A DNA stretch of 64,000 nt from Eucommia ulmoides (Eukaryota > Streptophyta > Magnoliopsida > Garryales > Eucommiaceae), in NCBI GenBank assembly GCA_016647705.1, contig CM028327.1:41131017-41195016 (forward strand). The letters run 5' to 3'. Below are positions 23,872 to 35,145 of the stretch, in pieces. The position numbers and the translations under genes are program-made. Under the pieces are notes generated by a model. It saw only the letters and a list, made by a program, of their open reading frames with translations, was not told the DNA's origin and searched no databases. How positions within the stretch are numbered: the stretch's first letter is position 1; each line of letters begins with the position of its first letter.

Positions 23872-23877
23872 TCACAT
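23872..23877 (-). promoter_or_regulatory. Minimal uORF (ATG-TGA) 104 bp upstream of the GATA start
   Basis: The third upstream ATG is followed at once by TGA. Start-stop elements are known in plants as ribosome-stalling sites, for example AUG-UAA in the NIP5;1 leader. A role here is inference only. Confidence 0.35.
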
Positions 23878-24020
23878 GCTCACAACACACCAGACTGATC
23901 GACTCAGCTCCGAATCACAGACGAACAAGAAGTAAAATCGAAGAGATAAGCGATCGATCTACGAGTAAGTTCTAGAGCGAGAGAGAGAGAGAGAAGCCAA
24001 TTAAACCGCCTGAGCAAAAT

Positions 24021-24044
24021 CTAGCAAAAAGCTATAAATATCAT
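24021..24044 (-). CDS. uORF2 of the GATA leader, 7 codons
   Basis: The second upstream ATG opens the peptide MIFIAFC followed by TAG. It is too short to judge by composition. Confidence 0.3.
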   Translation of the reverse strand: MIFIAFC

Positions 24045-24115
24045 ACCCAGCTAGAAATGAATCAGGCTTTTGAGCTATATCTAGAGAGAAGGGGAACAAG
24101 CGAGGGGTAGAGGGG

Positions 24116-24178
24116 TTATAGAGAGAGAAACTGAGGAGAGAGAAGAAATTCAGCTCGAGATTGAAAGGAAACCGACAT
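24116..24178 (-). CDS. uORF1 of the GATA leader, 20 codons
   Basis: The first upstream ATG opens a 20-codon frame ending in TAA and starting MSVSFQSRAEF. No known conserved uORF peptide is recognised. Translation is speculative. Confidence 0.35.
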   Translation of the reverse strand: MSVSFQSRAEFLLSPQFLSL

Positions 24179-24249
24179 GCAGGGAAAACACAGAGGAGAG
24201 AGAGGAGAGAGAGAACCGACAGAAGGCGGTCTCCAGAATTGTTTTCGGG

Positions 24250-24257
24250 CTTATAAA
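24250..24257 (-). promoter_or_regulatory. TATA-like box of the GATA gene
   Basis: On the minus strand the sequence reads CCGTTTATAAGCCC. It sits about 480 bp upstream of the start codon and just upstream of the CT-rich leader; the expected start of transcription would be near 24220. Confidence 0.5.
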
Positions 24258-24261
24258 CGGA

Positions 24262-24995
24262 GTTACGAAAACCCTAGGGCGCGAGAATGTGAAAAGACGA
24301 AAATACCCTCGATCTCAAACTCTTTTTGATCCAACAGTACACCCGCCAAAATGAATCCTCTAAAATAAAAATGGCGCCATTTTTTTCATTTTATTTGGGT
24401 TTTTGGATTGGGCAATTATTGAAATGGTTGGTGGTAATTTGGTCATTTAGTGCTCGATTGAGAGATGTCACATCACTACCTCGTTATAAAATTGTAGGTT
24501 CTCCGATTTTAGGAAATTTATATTTTTTACAGATTTGTCGAACTTCTCCAAAAATTACTGTAATAAATGAATTCGATGAATCGTGAATTACAAATTTTGT
24601 GGAGATTGACCCCTCTCCCTATCGACCTCATTTATCCATTTACCATTATACCTATGAACTTTTATATTATACCTTTAAAATATCGCTCCATAGTATAATT
24701 GATTTCTTAATTATAGAAGATTTAACTCTTCGATAACATAAAAAGTGCATGTTGAGCATTTATAAATTCTGAATTTATTAAGCGTTAAATATATTAAGTA
24801 TTTATTTTTTAATATTTTTAATTTAAAAGAAATATCTTTGTACAAAATTTTGTCTATAAAATAATTTTTTTCTACAATATACTTTTTCTTTCTATTTTTT
24901 TCAATTTAATACTTTCTCTATATATAATTGTTTATATAAAACTTTTTCTGAAAGTTTTTATAGTGACGAAGAGAATTTTGAGAAGTTACAAGTTA
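24262..24995. other. GATA upstream region, AT-rich
   Basis: Likely contains the distal promoter. An 86-codon plus-strand frame here (24326-24586) has no recognisable domain and is not called a gene. No transposon ends are seen. Confidence 0.45.
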
Positions 24996-24999
24996 GAAC

Positions 25000-25740
25000 C
25001 ATGTGTCACACATTACTAGTCATGTGTTTGGCACGGGATGCCCAAGCAAACTTCCCAACTGAATACAGGCTGCAAAGGAGCACCTGGACGAGCACGACAC
25101 CATCATTCGACCCGAGTACATTTGAGCCATAAGCTAGACACTGTCACCTTGGCTCGGGACATCGAGCTGATGACCTCATTGTGCCATACTGAGCATTGTT
25201 GTAAACCTTGAGACATGCTTGACATCTGGCTTCTCTACTCAGGAACTATTACAACAATCCTCTAAGTACTAAAGGAGCGGTTATAATTCTGGAATAACCG
25301 TTTCGCAACGTTAATGAGGATTGACTGAGATTTATAGAAGACTTGTCAAAATAAGTTTTTCATCTCCTATATATAAATACTACAAGGAGGAGTCTAGCCA
25401 AATATAATTCACTTATTTCCTAGCCGTTATTATGCCAAAACACTCTTGGGAAAACTTTATTAATTCTCACACCGAAGGTACAAGGTCGACAGACCCTACA
25501 TGCGATGCATTGTTTTTCAAGAACCCAAGGTAAAAGAGAATTGCATTCCGAGTCTTAAAAGACCATTCCTAACTATACTATTTATGGCATCATCATACAG
25601 TATTGATGTTAAATGATTGTTGTTCAAGAACCCAAGGTAAAGGAGATTTCGCATTCTGAGTCTCAAGAAACCATTCCTAACGATTCGGTTTCTGGCATTA
25701 TCATACAGTATTGATGTTAAATGGTTGTTGTGATAAATAG
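25000..25740 (+). mobile_element. K: candidate solo LTR, gypsy-like
   Basis: The segment is less AT-rich than its surroundings, has a TATA-like box (about 25360, 'ctatatataaatac') and a following 'attctcacaccgaaggtaca' block that recalls the 'attctcacgctggag' block of the A and N LTRs. A ~108-bp tandem duplication closes it (25513-25620 and 25621-25729, sharing 'ttcaagaacccaaggtaaa' and 'cagtattgatgttaaatg'). I could not find a target-site duplication, so the borders are soft. Confidence 0.4.
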
Positions 25741-27055
25741 ATATTTGATAATTTTAAGTGAGAAGTGCTAACAAAAATAAGTGAATCACACGTCACTTAT
25801 TTAAATAATTTTTAAGTGATACTAATATTTTGCTCGATACTTCATTTTGTTATCAAAACACTCCTAATTGATAAATACTTAATGCATTCAGTTTTAAATG
25901 TTTAATTGTATCATCAAATTTGCCCTTACTGATTTTCAATGAATTTTATTAGTTGACATCAGTTAGAAAAATATAATATAATTCCAACACTTAATTTTTA
26001 TCTGTAAAAATATTAATTTTTTTAAGAGGAAGAAGTCTAAACTAAATGTAACAGTGAAATCGCATGTTATATTTTTATATAGTAAGAATCGACTATAAAA
26101 ATACACTCGCATTATAAATCTCTATTCTTAAAAAAGAATTTATAGTTAAATTACAAATTATTTGTGTTATTACCTTTTTTTTTTATCCGTATTTAGAACC
26201 GGCTATGTAAAGAATAAAACATAAAACATCCGTCGGAGTGAAAAATTAATATAGTAATTATTATTATTATTATTATAGAATTTAGTTGGTGACTTGGGAC
26301 CTGGGCTGCCACGTAGGTCCAGTACTTTTAAAAAATAGCTGGCAAAATATGCATGTCTCGTTATCTTGGCTCCCCCCATACACTTGTCCAAAACTTTTCC
26401 ACAAAAAATCTTTTTATTTTAATTTTATTTTTTTTCGAATTCACAAATAACTCGAATATTATTTTGAGAAAATAACCGTTTAGACTTATATGAAATACAG
26501 AATAATCTAATTATTCTTCTATTTTTTTAATTAGACTAAATAGTTTCACATCGGTTCAAATTAAGTGACGAAAATATCCATTAATCCAGGATTACAAGTT
26601 GGAGATATTTTCATACTTAGATGAATTCAAACCATCATTAAACATTGTTGGATTATGGAGCGGGTCACGTTAACCTGTGAAACTTCCACATTAACCCCAA
26701 GTTCCATGAACATCAACCATGTGAGTGAATGTGGCTTTTGGTCTCAAAAATCATGGCTATTCGATAGACATCCATTGGAAATTATACACCCTTTAGGATT
26801 TTCTCTATAAATAAGTATTGATACCTCTAAGATTTCTAATTTTATCTAATTACAAAAAAAATTGAATGGTCTTGATAAGTGAATGTGTGGATATTATCGA
26901 AAAAGATATTAATAATGATTTCTTTTTCAATGAGAGAAGAGAAAGAACAATTTGTAAGTAAGTATTCCAAATCCAAAAGGTTCGCTTTTGTTTAAATGTT
27001 TTCTCATTAGTTTACAAACACAATAATGATTCATGATAATCATTATTAAGTAGCA
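25741..27055. other. AT-rich intergenic region
   Basis: No gene is visible. It contains an (ATT)n microsatellite at about 26257-26276. The stretch 26646-27020 starts TGTTGGATTATGG and has a TATA-like 'ctctataaataag' near 26812, like the start of a copia LTR, but no matching end or duplication was found. Confidence 0.45.
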
Positions 27056-27525
27056 TGTTGAATTCCATACATATTATTTGTATTTGTTAAAATTGTGAAT
27101 TGAGATTTTATTTTGACGGGTGTGTTTATGTAATTAAATTAAACAGTCAAGTAATCAAAATATAGTTATTTACTATTATATCAAGAGATAATTAATGAAA
27201 TTGTCGAAAATATATTTTTGGTGCATATTTAATTGGTATTTATGGTATGTAAAATCATTAAATAGTGACAAACTTTCTTAATTAATTGATTATGTTGAAT
27301 TTATAAAACATAATAATAATAATTTGTATGTTGAATTTAACAATAATCAAACTTTCTCAGTAATCAAACTTTTCTAATTAAGTAATCATGTTGAATTACA
27401 CGAGTTATTTTTGTTTGTTAAAATGGTTGATTGACATATAATTTGAAACTATTATTTAAATGAATGCGTTTGTGTAATTAAATGAAACAAAAGAATAATT
27501 GAAATATAATTATTTATGATTATAT
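27056..27525 (+). repeat. Direct repeat of about 330 bp, second copy partial
   Basis: 'catgttgaatt' followed by 'ttatttgtatttgttaaaat' at 27056 recurs in diverged form at 27388, and both continue with a related 'gtaattaaatt-aaac' segment. The second copy is interrupted by foldback element L. Function unknown. Confidence 0.55.
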
Positions 27526-27858
27526 GAGATTTGTTCATTTTGCACCCCTGAAGTTTTGGAGAAATCTCACTTTAGTCCCCTTACTTTGAATTTGAACATA
27601 TTAAACTCTAAAATATTCAAATCGTGTCAAGTGAGTCCAAATTGTTAAGACCGTCATTATTTTTTACAGAACATACTCACGTGTCAAGCACGAAAATCAA
27701 CCACAAGGTGATCTTCGTAAAAAAAAAAATGACAGGGTTAACGATTTTAACTCAATTGACACGATTTTGATATTTCAGGGTTTAAAGTTTTCAAATTAAA
27801 AACATGGGAGATAAAATGTGATTTGTCTAAAACTTTAGGGGTACAAAGTTTTAAAAAA
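27526..27858. mobile_element. L: foldback MITE, Mutator-like
   Basis: The two halves are inverted copies over more than 100 bp each: 'gcacccctgaagttttgg' on the left against 'gtacccctaaagttttag' read inward from the right, continuing through 'caaatcgtgtcaa-tgag'. The flanks share an 11-base duplication TATGATTATAT (27515-27525 and 27859-27869). Long inverted ends and a 9-11-bp duplication indicate a non-autonomous Mutator-like element. Confidence 0.75.
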
Positions 27859-27869
27859 TATGATTATAT

Positions 27870-29430
27870 TAAAATAATTTGGTAATTTCAATCTTCTTAG
27901 GGGAGTTTTTGGTAACCGCCCAAATTTTTTTAGTGAAAGTGGAGAGAAATTAGACCTTTGTAGAGTGTTGATAGCAATTCCTATTGGAAATAATTTAAAT
28001 TTTATTTTATTTTATTTGTTTCCCCTTTTTATGAAAAACAAAAACTTTGTTAAAAAAAGAAGAAGCAATAATAGAGTAGTCATTTTCTTAAAAATATATT
28101 TTAGTTTCGTGTCACTTGTTTGGCCATAATCGTTTCATTTAATTAAAATACAACCACCATAATTTATTTATTTATTTTTAGTTGGTGGGAAATTTTAATA
28201 ATGACATTAAAATTTTAATTAGGATCACGTTGCTAATTATTGTCTACCCGCTGCCGCACATCGTATTCCGACACTAATTTTTTGGCCTTCACTGGCCGCC
28301 GATCACCGAAATTTTTGTTAGTTACGTTTAATTAATTTTTTATTAACCTTTCTTAATATACTTTTTATTTACATTCAATTTATTTTTTAAATGTCGATAG
28401 CTGAAAAATCTCATAAATATAATTAAAAAATATGCTAAAAAGTATAGTAAAATATAATTAAAAATATATGTAGAAGTATAACTAAAAAATATACTACAAA
28501 AATAATTACATATAACTAAAAAAAATCAACGGTTGGTGACCAGAAACCTGAAGTCTAACGGCAAGTGATGTAGGATGATCACAGAGAATGAAGTTGACGG
28601 TCGACGAAGTTTTTTTTATTAGTGGGGGTGGGGGTGGGGGTGGGGGGAAGTATGCATGGATCACAATTGACATGAAGTGATGATTGACGAGTGGTATTCA
28701 ATTACACAAGTAGCTTCACTTTAAACCACACCAAAATAGATTAGGGTTTTAAAGGTTATCTCTTTCCTAATCTTACCATCCATCATATATATTTTCAAAT
28801 ATCATTGATTAAAGTAATTTATAAAATTCAAATAATAAAAAAATAAAATAAAAAAGTAATATAAGCATTAAATTATTTTAAATCATTAAATTCTTTACAA
28901 ATTTATTTCTTAAAAATACAGATATTCAATCTCTAATAATATACATATAAATGTATTTAAATCGCTCAGGAAAGTCGTGATTAATAAAAAAAATGAGAAA
29001 AATAAAAATAATAAATTGAATCACATAATAATATTTCAAATATATATTTATTTATTTAGAGAAAAATAGAAAAAATAAGAAAGACAAATATTTGGGGAGA
29101 TAGGGATTGTGTGAATGAAAATGATGTCACATGAGACCAACTTGTTCGTTAGTGAGACCAGACAATTTGACAGACATGTTCTGGACCACTTCATTGAAAT
29201 TCACAAAACATGTTACATTAAATATTTTTTTTTTCGTAACTCCCTTTAATTTTTATATTTAAATTTTAATATTTAATACTATCTTCGATTTCAAATATAA
29301 AAAATTATATTTTTTTTATGAAATTTATTAATGGAAAAAAATTTAAAAATTCATTCAATTTTCCATATATTTTGGATATTTTATTTTAATTTTCCATATA
29401 TTTTTGACGTAAATAAAAATAAAAAACAGA
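27870..29430. other. AT-rich intergenic region with a G-run tract
   Basis: No gene is visible. The interval is AT-rich apart from a short GC-richer patch near 28235-28310 and the G tract listed separately. Confidence 0.5.
28624..28647 (+). other. G-quadruplex-type tract
   Basis: Four G runs of five or six separated by single T: GGGGG-T repeated, then GGGGGG. This fits the strictest G4 pattern with one-base loops. The surrounding sequence is AT-rich, so it stands out. Confidence 0.7.
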
Positions 29431-29443
29431 AAAAAACATTAAA

Positions 29444-29530
29444 TGGGCCTAAAAACATATATTTGCTTGGCCCAAATTGGCCCATTTACTTATAGGTCAT
29501 TATGGGCCTAGCCCAAATAAAAATTGGGCC
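29444..29530. promoter_or_regulatory. Cluster of six TGGGCC/GGCCCA (site II-like) motifs
   Basis: Motifs TGGGCC, GGCCCA or AGCCCA at 29444, 29469, 29479, 29503, 29510 and 29525. Site II elements (TGGGCY) bind TCP factors and are typical of plant promoters for growth and ribosomal genes. No gene with a start nearby was found, so it may be an orphan or a transposon promoter. Confidence 0.4.
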
Positions 29531-31510
29531 AACAGAAATATTTTTGCCTTGTGGGTATAGGCATGTTGAAAGCTCTGAGGATTACATTTATCCTCCATTG
29601 ATTCTTTTGCTCATTAGGTATTGAAGATATGCATAATATTTTTTAAGTATTTTTTAAAAAATAATATTTATTTTACACTTAACAAAAGTATTTTTTCCCC
29701 TAAAAAAACAAAACTATCAATTTAAGCATTTTTTTAAAACAAAAAATAGTTTCCTTTCATTTCTTCAATTTTTAGATATAAGAGATCGATGGAGATTTAG
29801 GACCCACAACCTCTTCAATTATTTTTTTTTTCAAGGAAAATTTATTGTTTAGCCTTCCAAAGATATAGAAATTAGAAAATAAATCTCCAACTACTATAAT
29901 AAAGTTTTTTAATCATCGAAGATTTCTAGAAAATAGTCATCTGTTATTTAATAATTATTTTTTCACAATTTACGTCAATGTTATTTTGTAAAATATGACA
30001 AGATATGGACATTCATATTTTTCTTTTTGCTACCTCTTAATATTTAATACTTGTTTATGGTTGATTGTGCTGCAATAAATGTTCACAACTTCGCCAAACA
30101 CACCAATATAAACTTTCGCCAAAACACCGAGACACATCAATATGACATTTTCACAAAACACACCGATGTTTATTTCTACCAAAACATCTAAATACATCGA
30201 TATGAAAATTCACATAAACAAAACGATCAAATAAGAACAATCACAAACAATAATCCAAACTCCACCAAGATCACAATTGGGGCACCAAAATTAAACAGTG
30301 AACATTCATAAAAAAAAAAAAAAAAAAAAAAAAAACAAAAACAAAAACCAAATAGAAAACATTGACAAAAAAAAAATCGACTTAAAATAAATCGTTATAA
30401 ATGTTTCATCGAAACCACATGAACATTTACAGGAACACAATCCTTCATCAACATTCACAAACAAAAAACACTCAAACAAAAATAATCACAATCAATAAAC
30501 CAACCTCTACCAAAATCACAACCACGACGGCAAAGTGAGGATTTCCACCATCGAAATTTCCCAGATCGAATCCATAAAAAAACACTGATTCCCACCATCG
30601 TGGTTAGATTTTCCAAATCTGAAAAATGAAAAAAAAGAACATTCACCAAATCACAATAAACCGGCGTGAATATTCATCACTGATTGTCCCCTGGATTGCG
30701 ACAAAAATAAAATCGATTCGGCTTGATTCGGAAGAAATGAACAAGAAGACGAAGAAGTTCCAAACCGTTCCCGACCCATTGTCGTTCCAGACCATTCTAG
30801 ATCCGTTGTCATTCCAAACATGGAAGACGATAACGAAGTTCTAAACGAAAACAAACAAGAAATTGATTCGGCTCGATCCAACACGGTAAAGGAAGAGAAC
30901 GACGAGCATACCACAAGCGGCGGCGGCGTCATCGGCGAGCGACAACGACGTCCTCGCCATCATTGAGCGGAGCTCAAAGTTGGATATGCAACCCTATTTT
31001 TGTGCACAATGGTGGTCTAAGAGAGGGGAAGATAAATACGACGTTGTTCATTGTTTCATGGATATCACAGGACTGTCATCTCCAAGGTCTAGTGGTTTTT
31101 AGGGTTCTTCAAATGGTTTAACGAATGCGATAATTTGAATATGTGAAGCTTCAATTCAGCTATAAACATGCGAGTTTTTTCGATTATTCCATCAATTTGA
31201 TGGAAATGTTAAAATGCACAAGTAGAAATCTTCTCAATTGGAGTTGTAATGGTAGAAATTCACGACTACAGTGACTGTATTTTCTCAATTTCCACCCATT
31301 TTCATTGCCATCTTCAACACTCGATTCCGCCATGAAAAGTTCAAATCAACACTCTTTTGCAGTTAATTACCTCATGAAAACCTTCGATTTTTCGTCAGCG
31401 GCAAAGTGCTAATTTTCACCACCGGAATTTCCCAGATCGGATCCAAAGAAAAACATCAATTCCCACCATTGTAGTTGGATTTTCTAGATCTGAAAAGTGG
31501 ATGTGCAACT
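29531..31510. other. AT-rich region with internal duplication, target of element E
   Basis: No gene is recognised. A 26-30-base poly(A) run starts near 30310. A segment at about 30530-30620 ('atttcccagatcg', 'gattcccaccatcgt') recurs at about 31420-31500, and the block 30978-31030 ('tatgcaaccctattttt', 'aatggtggt-taagag') recurs split across element E (31495-31510 and 46411-46445). The minus-strand frame 30651-30932 (93 codons) is serine-rich without a known domain. Confidence 0.45.
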
Positions 31511-31725
31511 TTTAAGAAATCTCGTTTCCTAATCTATATTGGGCAATATATTATTAATTTAATTATATTAGCTATTTAATTTAATGAGCTGAAATTAAAT
31601 GATCTAATGAATTTGGGTAAATCCGTAAACTGCTAAATTAATGTGGGCTAAATGTGTAGATACCACTTTTATTGTGGTAATTAGAGGATTATGGAAACCT
31701 AATTACACGATGTAAAAAAGAAAAA

Positions 31726-32446
31726 AAGAAAAGTACAATTTAGACCCTCTAATTATTGACACATTTCTAAGTGGTCCCTCTAAATTTAAAAGTTTTATTT
31801 TAAACTCTCTACGTATCATAACGTTTCAAAATGGTCCCTCTATTAGAGATTCCGTTAAAATTAACAGAATCTCAGGGGCAAAATGGTCTTTTCACGTTTT
31901 TAAAATTTTTTAATCAATTATTATTATTATTATTATTACTATTTCTTCCTCCCCTTCCTCTCTCTCCCGCCACCTCCTTCTCCCTCCTTCCCTTTTCCCG
32001 CCACCTCCCCCTCCCTCTTCCTCCCCTTCCCCTCTCTCCCTCCCACCCCACCCCACCCCCTGCAACAGGGGGTGGGGTGGGGTGGGAGGGAGAGAGGGGA
32101 AGGGGAGGAAGAGGGAGGGGGAGAGGGAGAGGGAGAGGGAAGTGGCGGGGAGGGAGGTAGAGGGAGAGAGAGAGAGAAGAAAGGGAGGAAGAGAGAGAGA
32201 GAGAGATAAAAAAATAAAAATAAAATAATAATAATAAAAATAATAATAATTAAAAATGATTAAAAAATTAAAAAAACGTGAAAAGACTATTTTGCCCCTA
32301 AATTCCGTTAGTTTTAATTAATTTTCTAACGGAAAGACCAATTTGAAACGTTATGATACGTAGAGGGTTTGAAATGAAATGTTTAAATTTAGAGGGACCA
32401 CTTAGAAATGTGTCAATAGTTAGAGGGTCTAAATTGTAGTTTTTCC
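31726..32446. mobile_element. Foldback element in the E 5' LTR, Mutator-like
   Basis: The two arms are inverted copies almost from end to end, e.g. 'gaccctctaattattgacac' on the left and 'gagggtctaa' with 'gtgtcaatagttagag' on the right, meeting at a tip near 32061. The tip consists of a C-rich arm (32039-32060) and a G-rich arm (32068-32090). The flanks share AAAGAAAAA (31717-31725 and 32447-32455), a 9-bp duplication in low-complexity sequence. The 3' LTR of E lacks the insert. The arms resemble the ends of the Pack-MULE at 51.7 kb. Confidence 0.8.
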
Positions 32447-33089
32447 AAAGAAAAATATGGGTCATGGTCCCCAAGAACCAAATTGCAAATAATTTTCCTT
32501 TTTCCCATCTGGAAGAGAGACGACAGTCTCAAGAAGAACTAAGGAGATTTGGTTGAGGAAGATCACAAATCATCCCGTTACCACCTCCATTTGTGTCGCA
32601 TTCGAGATCGATTGTCGCAGTTATTGATCCTAAGATTTTGATGAACAATTAAATGTTGATATTTTTTATTGAACTAATATGTTTATTGAGTGTTTTAGTT
32701 TAAAGAGTTCTAGACTATATCATGAAGTAATTGTAAAGAATGCAGAGACAATGCAGAGAAGATAACATCATGAAAAAATTGTGAAGGATGTAGAGACGGA
32801 TACTAAGAGATTGAAGGTTTCAAAGAATCTAGGTGAAAACAACTCTAATATATTTTTACTCTTAATGTTTCCCGATTAGGATCACACACGACACGAAAAT
32901 GATTTTACATTTATGTGTGTTTTGATAGGATTCTAATTAGTGAAATTATTTACTCCTATGTGTAATTGAAAAAGAAATAAAGATAATTGATTAAAATTGA
33001 TTTTAAGATTTTAGTGGAGCTAACTGAGAAAAAGAAATCGATTAAAGGGGTGAAAATGTCAAAGAAAATAATTAAGGAGAAGAGTTCCA

Positions 33090-33350
33090 GCATGGGCAGT
33101 TGACAGTTAAGTCGACTTATGCTTAAAAGAAGAAGTATCTGACTCTCCCGATCGACAAGTAGGTCAACCTATTCTTAAAAGATGAACTCTCTGTATCTCT
33201 AGGTCGACAAATAAGTCAACTTGTAAAAGTCTCTGAATCGATAGGTCGACAGGTAAGTCGACTTATGAGGATGGAATTTTGGCTTGGGCTACATCCTGAA
33301 TTGGGCGGTCGACCGATGGATGTGTCTGTCGACTGATGGCCAATTTCGAA
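33090..33350 (+). repeat. GTCGAC-word cassette in D2 5' LTR
   Basis: Repeated phrases of the form 'ggtcgacaggtaagtcgac' with variants, alternating with 'ctctgaatc' or 'ctctgtatc'. Paired words start 12 bp apart as in D1. The 3' LTR has the matching cassette. Confidence 0.8.
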
Positions 33351-35145
33351 TTTTGTAGATTTTGATTTAAATACTAACCGTTATTTGTTTACTTGATTGA
33401 TTGAGAGATTTTAGGAATATGGATATTTTAAAGATATGATACTCCTATTTGAATATCCCTATTGATATGATATATATATTTTAAGTATTTCTCAAATTGA
33501 TACATTTAATTCTTTTTATCCTATTGATTTGAGTTTGAGAAATATTTGAGGGACTAATTTGAATGTTTTGAAAGTTATAATTAAGTCAAATATACCTAAA
33601 ATGAAAGGAATCTATATATGGGATCTATAGGTGTTTTTTAGATACTTATCTCGTGGAAACTAGCCGTTATAGGATTTGTTTCAAGTAGCTATAAATTAAC
33701 CTGCGAATTTCACATGTTAAACGAACAATATCAAGAACTATTCAATTCATAAGTTTTTATAAGAGTTATCATTCTGATATTATTTTGAAAGATGAAATTG
33801 TGAGATCAATTGTTAAGGATTTCTTGAATTAAAGCGCTAATTGTGTAAACGTCATCGATTTGAGCTGTCTAGCATTTCAATTTATAATTCTTCGATGTTG
33901 TTCTGGTGAGATCTTTCCAAGTTATTAATCTTTATTGAATATCTATTTTTTTTTATATTTGCTTGGTTGATAAGATCTTGATAAAATTATTTTCTGAACT
34001 TTAAATTGCATAAAAATATTTTAAAACGATTTTTGGTGAAAATCTGATTATATACTTATTTGTGTGCTACTCGTATCTATCATAATCATATTTTTATATT
34101 TTCTTGGTGAAAGTATTCCAAGTATATTCTTAATGTTTATTACTGTCATTACTTGCTTGATTAATTGATTGTATGAGAAATCGTTTTTGAATTTTAAAAA
34201 CATAAAATTCTTTTAAAACGATTTATATGATAATCTGATTACGTGCTCAATTTTGTACTACTCGTATTATTTTTATAATCATATTTTTATTTTCTTACAT
34301 TAATTCTATTACTAGTAAATATTGGGACATTAATTGAATTTAAATTGATTTGAGGTGGTAGAAGCTCTGAGTGGGAAGAATTTATCAATTTATTGTACTT
34401 GGTGAGTTGAATGCAGAATTAGATACTATTGGGAGTGTCTAATTTAGGGTAGCTAGTTTCAATCTCTTCTGGTAAAGAGATTGAAATTTTGATCTTTACC
34501 TAAAGTATAAAAAGATTAGGTGTTAATTCTTCCTTAATTGAATTTGTGAGTGAATTGTAACGGTCTAATCCTTACCAGGTAAAAAGATATTTGGAGTGTT
34601 TGTGAGGTTTTGATTCTTGAGGCTAAGGTATAAACAGAATTAGGTTAATCTTTAACCTGTGAAAAAAATAGGTTATTCTTGAGCCTTGAAAAAGTAGAGG
34701 TTATTCCTGACCCTGTGAAAAAGAATTGTAAAGGTTGATTCTGAACATATGAAAAGAATCATTGTGAGGGTTTGGTTCCTACTTTTAAAGAAATCTTGAG
34801 TTTAGTGGGTGCGACTCTCCGTGGAGCTCGGGGGACTGGATTAGTCAAGAGTAGCTTGATGAAGCAGTATAAATTTTTGTGTGCGGTATTATTTATAATG
34901 TTTATATTTTGCTGTTTGGTTGTGCATCTAATTGATAATACATATCTGTTTCTATATAAAGATAATAATTAATTTTAGAATAAAATTAATTATTTGATTT
35001 TTGAAGTATTATATTCTGATAATTTTTAATATTACCCAATTCATCCTCTTTTTTGGGTAGCTCACTGGGCCAACAATTAGTATCAAAACTGGTTTTAGCT
35101 TGATAGGGCTAACACCCTAGCTAAATTGATCACATAGCACACACA

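Larger units (their letters stand above)
23768..24222 (-). other. 5' UTR of the GATA gene (inferred) with three upstream AUGs
   Basis: Between the TATA-like box and the start codon lie about 450 bases with CT-rich tracts, including a (CT)n run at about 23977-23993, typical of plant leaders. Only three ATG triplets occur on the minus strand here, and each opens a short ORF that ends before the main start. The transcription start is inferred from the TATA position, and a leader intron cannot be excluded. Confidence 0.55.

Noticed and set aside
24326-24586. 86-codon plus-strand frame upstream of the GATA gene
   Set aside because: No recognisable domain and no support for transcription; lies in the probable promoter region.
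26646-27020. Possible copia solo LTR starting TGTTGGATTATGG
   Set aside because: No convincing CA end or target-site duplication; kept only as a remark in the intergenic entry.
30651-30932. Ser-rich 93-codon minus-strand frame
   Set aside because: No domain recognised and it sits in a duplicated AT-rich repeat; could be a captured fragment but I cannot support that.
31831-32160. 109-codon frame ending in Gly/Arg repeats
   Set aside because: Crosses the tip of the foldback element; low-complexity product of C- and G-runs.
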